From Fusobacterium varium (GTDB taxonomy: Bacteria > Fusobacteriota > Fusobacteriia > Fusobacteriales > Fusobacteriaceae): a stretch of 64,000 nt of DNA. The notes under the pieces were generated by a model, which saw nothing but the letters and a program-made list of their open reading frames with translations, did not search any database and was not told where the DNA came from. Position numbers and translations under genes: made by a program. The stretch's first letter is position 1; every line of letters starts with the position of its first letter. Below, one piece after another: positions 1 through 8,248 of the stretch. The stretch covers positions 2,170,001 to 2,234,000 of the forward strand of contig LR134390.1 in assembly GCA_900637705.1 (NCBI GenBank), read 5' to 3'.

Positions 1-9
1 TATCAATCC

Positions 10-30
10 ATTATGTCATTTATGTTACAA
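10..30. repeat. 21-nt repeated element, copy 1
   Basis: A 21-nt string beginning ATTATGTCATTTATG and ending TTACAA recurs at 1664-1684 with a single mismatch, in the same orientation. Each copy lies in a non-coding stretch upstream of a + strand gene (91 nt before the HD hydrolase, 247 nt before ccdA-tlpA). Function unknown; it could be a protein-binding site or the relic of a small repeat. Confidence 0.45.
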
Positions 31-120
31 TCATATTAAAAAACTATTCAATAATAAATTAGCTTTTAAGAAAAAATAAAGTTATAATATATATAATTAC
101 ATATCACAGAAAGGAGAATC

Positions 121-1565
121 ATGGGAAAAAAAGTAATTAAAGACTTAATACACAGCTATATAACAATAGATACTGATGTTCAAAAGATAGTAGATACTCC
201 ATCTTTTCAAAGGCTGAAAAGGATAAAGCAGCTTACTTGTGAATATCTTTTCCCCTCTCTCAACCATACAAGGTATGAACATTCTCTTGGAGTAATGAAA
301 CTAGCTTGTGATTTTTTTGATTCTTTAAATAAAAATATGGAAGACTTTGGAATATCCAAAGAACAAATAGAAAATTATAGATTTCATATAAAATTTGCAG
401 CTCTTTTACATGATGTAGGGCATGCTCCCCTTTCTCATTTAGGTGAATCTTTTTATGATAAGAAAGAAATATATGAATCATTAATAAAAAATCTATCAAA
501 TGAAAAAGAAGCAGACAGAATATTTAAAGATGAAAATGGAAATATGATAGGAAGTCCTCATGAATTAATGTCATGCCTATGTATTATAAAAAAATTAAAG
601 CCTGTTCTTGAAGAAATAAATCATAATATCAATATAGAATTAATATGCAGAATAATTATAGGAAATCTATATCCAGATAAAGATTTATGGCTAGAAAATA
701 TTCTAATAGAAATAGTTAATTCTAAAACCATAGATGTGGATAAGCTTGACTACCTTATTAGAGATAATCACATGAGTGGATACATAGCACCAAGAATAGA
801 TATTGAAAGACTTTTTTCCTGTACTTTTATAGGAGAAGATAAAAAACTAAAATATAGTTCTAAAGCTATTCCTGCTATGCAGTCTGTTGTCGATTCCAGA
901 GATTTACTATACCTTTGGGTATATAATCATCACATATCTGTTTATACCGAGTTTATTATAAGAGATATTCTTGGGCATTTTATGAAGCTTTATGAAGAAC
1001 AAAATGGAAAGTTTCCTGAAGAAATGAATAAAAAAGATTTTTTTTCAACTGAGGCAGTAATAGATAATTTAGTAATAGATGATGATATTTATTCTCATTT
1101 AAGAAAAGCATATCTAGCTTCCCTAAATGGAAAAACTGTTGAATATACTTTTATAGTCATGAAGCAGTTGATGGAAAGAAAATTCTTAAAACCTTTATGG
1201 AAAACTATTTATGAATATGAATGTTTAGAAGATGAATTAGAATTAGAAAAATTAGTAACAGACAGATTAGATAAAATATTGAGAGATAATGAGAAAATTA
1301 AAAAATAGTAGGAGAAATAGGAGAAACACTTAACCTTAAAAAAGGTGAAATATTTATAATAACAAGATATAATAAATTTTACCATGCTGTATCTGAAGCT
1401 AAAATCTATGTATCACTTAATGGTGAAGATAAGCTTCTCTCTGACCTTCTTCCACAAAAAAGTTTTAAAAGATTCAGTAATATATCTTTTTATATCTTTG
1501 GTCCAGGAGAAAAGAAAGAAGAAATTAAAAAGTTATTTTTAAGAATAATAAAAGAAGAACTATAA
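121..1565 (+). CDS. HD-superfamily phosphohydrolase (COG1078 type), one frameshift
   Basis: Predicted metal-dependent phosphohydrolase of the dNTPase-like HD family; the substrate cannot be deduced. The HD signature is visible as His54 (RYEHSLG), His97-Asp98 (LLHDVGHAPLSH) and a later Asp in the TIDVDKLDYLIRD segment. The start follows an AAGGAG site 5 nt upstream. The frame closes early at 1308 after an A6 run; restoring one A reads on through about 85 more residues to a TAA at 1563-1565, giving about 481 aa, typical of the family. The gene is monocistronic, with a hairpin terminator right after the extended stop. The family call is firm, the frameshift join is strong, and the substrate is open. 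Confidence 0.85.
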
Positions 1566-1577
1566 TTCAAATAAAAA

Positions 1578-1609
1578 AATCTCTCTAAAATAATTAGGGA
1601 GATTTTTTT
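1578..1609 (+). terminator. Rho-independent terminator after the HD hydrolase
   Basis: Stem AATCTCTCT / AGGGAGATT (one G-U pair) with a 9-nt loop, followed by a run of T. It lies 13 nt after the repaired stop codon, which supports the extended gene end. Confidence 0.8.
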
Positions 1610-1930
1610 ATCTATATATTAAAACATCTTGGGGAAAGATTTATAAGATAATAATACCAAGTCATTATGTCATTTGTGTTACAAAGGAAAAAATAATTTT
1701 TCATAATAAATTTATTAAAAATAATTAATTCTTACATTTATAAATGTATACAATTAAATTTTGTTATTATTTTATTAGCTAACGATACTTTAAGTCTTAC
1801 ATACAAAATAAAATTTTTATAATATTTTTTATGTCTATAAAGGAATTAAATGACTTTTTTCTAAATAATTAAATAATTTTAATATTTATAGTATATAATA
1901 AATTCTATTTATATAACTAAGGAGGCTCAT
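1610..1930. other. Non-coding AT-rich spacer before ccdA-tlpA
   Basis: About 320 bases with no plausible gene on either strand. It holds the second 21-nt repeat copy (1664-1684) and a TATAAT at 1894-1899 that could be the -10 box of the downstream gene, although no convincing -35 box stands 16-18 nt before it. The AAGGAGG at the right end is the ribosome site of ccdA-tlpA. Confidence 0.4.
1664..1684. repeat. 21-nt repeated element, copy 2
   Basis: Matches positions 10-30 at 20 of 21 bases (ATTATGTCATTTGTG then TTACAA). It stands alone in the spacer upstream of ccdA-tlpA. Confidence 0.45.
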
Positions 1931-3168
1931 ATGTTTAATGACATACTTTTAACAGACAACATAAGTTTTATTTTAGTTTTTTTAGGAGGAATATTTTCTT
2001 TCTTTTCTCCATGTATTATTCCACTTCTCCCTGTTTATATGAGTTATCTCTCTGGAAATACTGCTGTAACAGATGAAAATGGAAATATTTCCTATAATCA
2101 AAAAAAAGTATTTATTCATACCATCTTTTTTATTCTTGGTATATCTGCTGCTTTTTTTATCTTAGGACTTTCTTTTTCTAAGTTGGGAGGATTCTTTAAT
2201 ACTAACAGAGTTTTATTTACAAGAATAAGTGGTGCTCTTATCCTACTTTTAGGTTTATTTCAAATAGGCCTATTAAAAAGTAGTTTTATGGAAAGAGAGC
2301 GTAGAATAAATTTTGATTCTAAAAAGATAAATCCGTTAATTGCATTTGTTATAGGATTTACTTTTAGTTTTGCATGGACACCATGTATAGGTCCAGTATT
2401 ATCTACTGTTCTCATTATGGCATCTGGAGCTAAAACTTCTTTTCTTGGAAATATGCTTATATTAGTATACAGCTTAGGATTTATTATCCCATTTTTGCTT
2501 CTTGGAATATTTACTACTAAAGTATTAAATTTTCTAAAAACAAAAAATCTTTTTTAAAGTACAGCATAAAAATAAGTGGAGCTATCCTTATAATCATTGG
2601 AATTATGACTTTAAGTGGATTTAATTTAAATATACTTGCTCCTGGACAACAGCCAATAGCTACAGATTATACTGTTCAAACTGAAGAGCAACCTAAAGCA
2701 CCTCAAGAAGAAAAACTTCCAGCTTTTGATTTTCAATTGAAAGATCAATATGGAAATCTTCATAAATTATCTGATTATAAAGGAAAAGTGGTTTTCCTTA
2801 ATTTCTGGGCTACATGGTGTCCTCCTTGTAGAGAAGAAATGCCACACATAGAAGAAATATATAAAGAATATGGATACAATAAAAATGATGTCATCATATT
2901 AGGAGCTGCAAGTCCAGCAACTGCTGAAAATCCTTCACCACAAGATGAATCTGAAGATAAAATAAAAGCCTTTCTTACTAAAAATAATTACACATTCCCT
3001 GTTGTTTTTGATGTAAAGGGAGAAATATTTAGAAATTACTACATTAATGCTTTCCCTACTACTTTTATGATAGATAAAGAAGGAAATATAATGGGATATG
3101 TTGCAGGTGCCCTTTCTAAAGAAAATATGAAAAAAATAATTGAGATGACATTAAATAATAATAAATAA
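1931..3168 (+). CDS. CcdA-TlpA fusion: membrane thiol reductase with thioredoxin-like domain, one frameshift
   Basis: The N-terminal half (about residues 1-225) is a CcdA/DsbD-beta type membrane protein that moves reducing equivalents across the cytoplasmic membrane. It has the paired Cys-Pro motifs SPCIIPLLPVY and WTPCIGPVLS among six hydrophobic segments. The C-terminal half is a TlpA/ResA-like thioredoxin domain with WATWCPPC, predicted outside the membrane. The first frame ends at 2557 in a T6 run; adding one T joins it through LKYSIKISGAILIIIGIM (last membrane segment) directly to the thioredoxin part, about 412 aa in all. Fused CcdA-redoxin proteins are known, so the fusion is likely natural. 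The AAGGAGG ribosome site lies 5 nt before ATG. Likely role: reducing extracytoplasmic disulphides or methionine sulphoxides. Confidence 0.85.
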
Positions 3169-3249
3169 TGATAAAAAAGAAATAATAGTTTCTCCTTGAA
3201 TAATATAATATACATATTTTAAGTTGATACATTAATAAGGAGGTCTATT

Positions 3250-3849
3250 ATGAATAATAAAAGTTTTATGGAAGTACTAAAAAATAGAAGAACTATATAT
3301 ACTCTCTCTAAAGAAACAACTATTTCTAATGAAAAAATAGAAGAAATAATAAAAGATGCAGTAAAATATGTGCCATCTGCATTTAATAATCAAAGTGCAA
3401 GAGTTGTCCTACTCTATGGGGAAAATCATAAAAAATTATGGGAAATTGTTATGAATACTCTTCGTAAAGTAGTTCCAGCAGGAAAATTTGAACCTACAGA
3501 AAACAAAATCAAAGGTTTGGCTGAATCATATGGAACTATTCTTTTCTTTGATTCTACAAGAACAACAAAAGAACTTATGGAAAAGTTCCCTCTTTACAGA
3601 GATAATTTTCCTGTATGGGCTGAGCAAGCAAATGGTATGTTGCAGTTTGCTATATGGTCACTACTTGCTGAACAAGGATTAGGAGCAAGCCTTCAACATT
3701 ACAATCCATTAATTGATGATGAGGTAAAAGAGGTATTTGAAATTCCAAAATCTTGGAAGCTTATAGCACAAATGCCATTTGGAAAACCTACTGCTCTTGC
3801 ACCTGGAAAAGAATTTCTTCCAATAGAAAAGAGGGTAATAGTATTATAA
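3250..3849 (+). CDS. Nitroreductase-family flavoprotein
   Basis: A 199-aa FMN-dependent NAD(P)H oxidoreductase of the nitroreductase fold, closest in appearance to the Frm2/YdgI-like branch. Visible features are the N-terminal RRTIYTL phosphate-contact region, SAFNNQSARVVLL (PSAFN-QS motif), a central AEQANGMLQFAIWSLLAEQGLGASLQHYNP helix region and a C-terminal MPFGKP. Length is normal and the frame is intact. An AAGGAGG site precedes the ATG. It is followed by its own terminator, so it is probably transcribed alone. The physiological substrate is unknown. Confidence 0.85.
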   Translation: MNNKSFMEVLKNRRTIYTLSKETTISNEKIEEIIKDAVKYVPSAFNNQSARVVLLYGENHKKLWEIVMNTLRKVVPAGKFEPTENKIKGLAESYGTILFFDSTRTTKELMEKFPLYRDNFPVWAEQANGMLQFAIWSLLAEQGLGASLQHYNPLIDDEVKEVFEIPKSWKLIAQMPFGKPTALAPGKEFLPIEKRVIVL

Positions 3850-3862
3850 ATACTAACATTTT

Positions 3863-3893
3863 GAGACGAAATAATTCATTTCGTCTCTTTTTT
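3863..3893 (+). terminator. Rho-independent terminator after the nitroreductase
   Basis: Perfect 10-bp stem GAGACGAAAT / ATTTCGTCTC with a 5-nt loop, then six T. Confidence 0.9.
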
Positions 3894-3960
3894 ATTGCTA
3901 AAATTTAAAATTCAAGATATAATTATAATAGTGACTAAAATATCTTGAGGAGGATTAAAT

Positions 3961-5723
3961 ATGAGCAGAAAAAAAATTTTATCTCTTATGTTCTGTGCAG
4001 CTTTGACAGTTTCAATTTTTGGAGCTGAATTCAAAGAAGGAACATATGTTGGAGAAGCTAAAGGATATAGAGGTGAAATAAAAGTAGAAGTAAAAACTTC
4101 TAAAAATAAAATTGAAGAAGTTAAAGTAGTAAAAAATACTGATACTCCTATAATTTCTGATGCAGCAGCAAAAAAGTTCCTGAACAAATAGTTAAATATC
4201 AATCTTTAAGAGTAGATGGTGTATCTGGTGCCACTGGTACTAGTAGAGCTCTTACTTCAGCAGTGAGAAATGCTCTTAAAAATTCTGGAGCTGATCTTAA
4301 AGAATTAAATAAAAAACCTGTTATAGAATCTAAAAAATTAGTTAAGGAAACTCAGAAAAAAGATGTGGTTGTTATTGGAGCTGGAGGAGCAGGTCTTATT
4401 GCTGCTATCGAAGCTAAAAATAATGGTGCCCAAAATGTCATTGTCCTTGAAAAAATGGCTTTTGCTGGTGGAAATACTCTTATATCTGGTGGAGAATATG
4501 CTGCTCCTAATAACTGGGTACAGGTAAAAAAAGGTCTAAAAGACAGCAATGATACTTTTTACAATGATATATTAAAAGGTGGAGATAATGAAGGAAATCC
4601 TAAATTAGTAAGAGTTTTAGCCGATAATGCTCTAAATGGAGCTGAATGGTTAAAAGATTACATCAATATGACTTTTGAAGACAGACAAATGTTTTTTGGA
4701 GGACACTCTGTAGAAAGAAGTCTTGTACCTTTAGGTGCTACTGGAGTTGAAATGATATCTAAACTTCTTGCTAAAGCTGAAGAATTAAATATACCTGTAT
4801 TGTATGAAACTCCTGCTGTAGAGCTTATAGTTGATAAAGGAAGAGTTACTGGAGTAAAAGCTTTGAGCGAAGACAAAGAATATACATTCCTTGCTAAAGA
4901 TGGAGTTATTTTAGCAAGTGGTGGATTTGGTTCTAATCTTGAAATGAGAGTTAAATATAATAAAGATGTAGATGAAAATATACTTTCTACTAATACAGTT
5001 GGAATAACTGGTGATGGAATAACTATGGCTGAAAAAATAGGTGCACAACTTGAAGATATGCCTTTTATTCAAACTTACCCTACATGTGATCCTATAAGTG
5101 GAGCTCTTCTTTATTTTGGAGATGTAAGACTTATTGGTGGAAGTATACTTATTAACCAAGAAGGAAAACGTTTTGTTGAAGAATTAGAAAGAAGAGATGT
5201 TATTTCTATGGCAATAAAAAATCAAACTGGAAATGCAGCTTATCAATTCTGTGATGAAGCACAGGTAAAATTAAGTGGAGTAGCTGAACATCATGCTGAT
5301 GAGATGAATTACTTATTTAATAATAAACTTTTAGTTAAAGCTGATACTATCAAAGAAGCTGCTGATTTTTTTGGAATAGATGCTGCTGAGCTTGAAAAAA
5401 CTGTTGAAAAATATAATCAATATGCTAAAGATGGAAAAGATCTTGAATTTAATAAAAGAGGAAAACTTACTCCATTTGAAGCCAAAGGCCCTTTCTATAT
5501 TATGAAGGCTGTTCCTGCTGTGCATCATACAATGGGTGGAGTAAAAATTGATGAGAATGCAAGAGTTATCAATACTAAAGGTGAAATTATAAAAGGACTT
5601 TATGGAGCTGGAGAAGTTACTGGAGATATTCATGGTACTAATCGTCTAGGTAGTGATGCAATCGCTGATATTACAGTATTTGGAAGAATAGCTGGACAAA
5701 ATGTAGTAAAAGATAATAAATAA
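3961..5723 (+). CDS. Exported FMN-binding / FAD-dependent flavoprotein reductase (fumarate reductase-like), one frameshift
   Basis: About 587 aa once one A is restored in the A6 run near 4172-4177. Order of parts: a signal peptide (residues 1-20, ending SIFGA); an FMN_bind domain with the flavinylation motif DGVSGATGTS, to which ApbE-type transferases attach FMN through Thr; then an FAD_binding_2 domain starting VVVIGAGGAGLIAAIEA and ending GAGEVTGDIHGTNRLGSDA. There is no haem motif. This architecture matches exported fumarate- or urocanate-type reductases that serve as terminal acceptor enzymes in anaerobes; the acceptor cannot be named here. The C-terminal part alone would lack an export signal, which argues that the two pieces are one gene. 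A GGAGG site precedes the ATG, and a terminator follows. Confidence 0.85.
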
Positions 5724-5734
5724 TAATTTAATTA

Positions 5735-5768
5735 AGAATGACTTAAAAAATATAAGTCATTCTTTTTT
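5735..5768 (+). terminator. Rho-independent terminator after the flavoprotein
   Basis: Stem AGAATGACTTA / ATAAGTCATTCT (about 11 bp) with a short A-rich loop and a T7 tail. Confidence 0.9.
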
Positions 5769-5829
5769 TATTGAATTTATTTTTTTACTTTTTTTCTGAA
5801 AAAAACAGATTTTTTCATTACAATTGCTA

Positions 5830-5858
5830 TTGATATTATACACTTTTTAAAGTATAAT
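5830..5858 (+). promoter_or_regulatory. Sigma70 promoter of the glycogen operon
   Basis: TTGATA (5830-5835), exactly 17 nt, then TATAAT (5853-5858). This is the best promoter match in the window and lies 56 nt before the regulator gene that heads the glycogen genes. Confidence 0.8.
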
Positions 5859-5870
5859 TAAAATAAGAAT

Positions 5871-5892
5871 AGTAGTACACAAACGAACTACT
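5871..5892. promoter_or_regulatory. Possible operator in the glycogen operon leader
   Basis: Inverted repeat AGTAGT-N10-ACTACT just after the expected transcription start, between the promoter and the TrmB-like regulator gene. Autoregulation by that protein would be natural, but this is inferred from position only. Confidence 0.35.
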
Positions 5893-5914
5893 TATAGTCT
5901 AGAGGGAGGAAGTT

Positions 5915-6664
5915 ATGCAAGATGTAGTAGACAAACTTATGAATTTTGGCTTCACCAGAACAGAAGCAACAGTCTATATAAATTTGCTCAAATCAGGAAA
6001 AACAAATGGTTATAAACTAGCTAAAGAACTAAATCTCTCAAGATCTACTGTATATCAAGCTTTAGAATCTTTATATAAAAATGGATACATATTTATGATT
6101 CCCAATGGAAGTAAAGAATATGAAGCAAAAGAACCAGAAATGATTTTTGAAGAAATAGAAAAGAAATTCCATAAAAATGCCAAAAGTATAAAGCAACAAC
6201 TTAAGAACATCGAAAGACCTTTAAAAAAAGATTATTATCTTAGAATAGAAGGATATGAAAATATTCTCCATACTCTTCATAATATAATAAAAGAAGCCAA
6301 AAAAGAAATATACTTAAATACAGATTTTAATTTAGAGATAATGAAATCTGATTTAAAAGAAGCTGCTGAAAGAGGAGTCAGAATTATAATATTTTCTTTT
6401 AATAAATTAGAAGATATTGGAAAAGAAATTGAATACTATCATAAAACTGAAGTAAAAGAAACTCATAAAAATCCAAAAAGAATAATGATGGTAGTTGATC
6501 TCTCTAACAGTTTTGTAGTGACTAATACAGGTGATAAGATAATGGGTACTCTCACAGATAATGAAGTCTATGTGCAGATAATTTCAGAACATATACACAG
6601 TGATATCTACATGGCAAGACTAGCTGAAATATATGAAAAATCTTTTGAAAAAAAATCAGTATAA
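5915..6664 (+). CDS. TrmB-family transcriptional regulator
   Basis: A 249-aa DNA-binding regulator. Residues 1-75 form a winged helix (FTRTEATVYINLLKSG, then LSRSTVYQALESLYKNGY), followed by a short coiled linker and a C-terminal PLD-like effector region typical of TrmB sugar sensors (EGYENILHTLHNII, then RGVRIIIFSF). TrmB proteins, best known from archaea, sense maltose or other glucosides. As the first gene before malQ and the glg genes, behind its own strong promoter, it probably controls glycogen and maltodextrin metabolism and its own synthesis. The ligand is unknown. The GGGAGGAA site is well placed before the ATG. Confidence 0.8.
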   Translation: MQDVVDKLMNFGFTRTEATVYINLLKSGKTNGYKLAKELNLSRSTVYQALESLYKNGYIFMIPNGSKEYEAKEPEMIFEEIEKKFHKNAKSIKQQLKNIERPLKKDYYLRIEGYENILHTLHNIIKEAKKEIYLNTDFNLEIMKSDLKEAAERGVRIIIFSFNKLEDIGKEIEYYHKTEVKETHKNPKRIMMVVDLSNSFVVTNTGDKIMGTLTDNEVYVQIISEHIHSDIYMARLAEIYEKSFEKKSV

Positions 6665-6711
6665 ACAGCCTTCACGAAAAGAAAAATTTTATTCAATAAC
6701 AAGGGGGAATA

Positions 6712-8225
6712 ATGTTTGAAAGAAGTAGTGGTATATTAATGCATATATCTTCTCTTCCAAGTGAATATGGAATAGGAGATTTTGGAAAAAAAGCATATGA
6801 ATTTGTAGATTTTCTTGAAAAATCTGGACAGAAATTATGGCAAATTCTTCCCATGGGACCTACAGGGTATGGCGATTCCCCTTATCAGTCTTTTTCGGCT
6901 TTTGCAGGTAATCCCTATTTTATAGATTTAGAAGAATTTGTTGAACTCGGATATATAAATTATGAAGCTCTCTCTCCTTTGAAAGAAATAAATTATAATG
7001 ACAATCTTGATTATGAACAAGTAAACAAGAGAAAAACTAAACTTTTAAAAAATATTTTTGAAATTTTCTTGAAAAAAGCAGAAAAAAATGATGAAATAAA
7101 GACAGACTTAAAAAATTTTAAAGAAAAAAACGCTTACTGGCTAGAAAATTATATTTTATATATGGCATTAAAAGAAAAATTTTCTGGAAAGTCATGGCAA
7201 AATTGGCCTAAGCACTATAAATATAAAAATTTTAAAAAAATAGAAAAAAATGATGAGAAACTAAAAAAGATATGAATTATTTTTTGTTTGTACAATATAC
7301 TTTCTATAAGCAATGGTTTAGATTAAAATCTTATGCTAACTCCAAGGGTATAAAAATAATTGGTGATATTCCTATTTTTGTAGCAACAGACAGTGCTGAT
7401 ACTTGGAGTGAATCTAAAATATTCCAGTTTGATAAATATAAAAAACCAAAACGGGTATCAGGTTGTCCTCCAGATTATTTCAGCAAAGATGGACAATTAT
7501 GGGGAAATGTATTATATGATTGGAAATATCTTAAAAAAACAAATTATGATTGGTGGATAAAAAGAATAAATTACTGTTTTGAAATATATGATATTGTTAG
7601 AATAGATCATTTTAGAGGATTTGAAGCTTATTGGAGTATTCCAGCAAAAGATACTACTGCCGTAAAAGGTCATTGGGAAAAAGGACCTGGAATAGATTTT
7701 TTCAGAGCTGTTGAAAAAAGATTAGGAAAGCTTCCAATAATTGCTGAAGATTTAGGATTTCTTACTGAAAAAGTGAGAAAACTTTTAAAAAGAAGTGGTT
7801 TTCCTGGAATGAAAGTACTTGAGTTTGCTTTTGATTCAGAAGATAGTGACTACCTTCCTCATAAATATGAAGAAAATTGTGTAGCATATACTGGAACTCA
7901 TGATAATAATACTGTAATTGGCTGGTATGAAACTATATCCTTAGAAACTAAACATTACTGTGATGAATATTTAAAAAATTATCTCAGCAAATTTGAAAGT
8001 GACTACTGGCTTCCTATTAATTTAAGATTTATCAATGCTATATGGGCATCAAAAGCAAATATAGCAATAGCTCAGATGCAGGATTTTATAGGATTGGGAG
8101 AAGAGGGAAGAATGAATGCTCCATCTACATTGGGAAAAAATTGGAAGTGGAGATTTAATGAAAAATATATTACTGATGAATTATGTAATAATATAAAAAT
8201 AATAACTGATAAATTTAAAAGATAA
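6712..8225 (+). CDS. malQ: 4-alpha-glucanotransferase (amylomaltase), one frameshift
   Basis: GH77 enzyme that transfers maltooligosaccharide segments between glucans, linking maltodextrin and glycogen breakdown in the cytoplasm. Motifs: N-terminal RSSGILMHISSLPS and YGIGDFG; VRIDHFRGFEAYW with the nucleophile Asp; IIAEDLG with the acid/base Glu; TGTHDNNT with the third catalytic Asp. The frame breaks at about 7273 after an A6 run; one added A joins LKKD to MNYFLFVQYTFYKQW (the usual F-Q-Y-x-F-x-x-Q-W region), giving about 504 aa, the family length. Start: ATG behind AAGGGGG. The next gene, glgP, follows 23 nt later. Confidence 0.92.
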
Positions 8226-8248
8226 CTAAATTGTTAAAGGGAGAAAAT

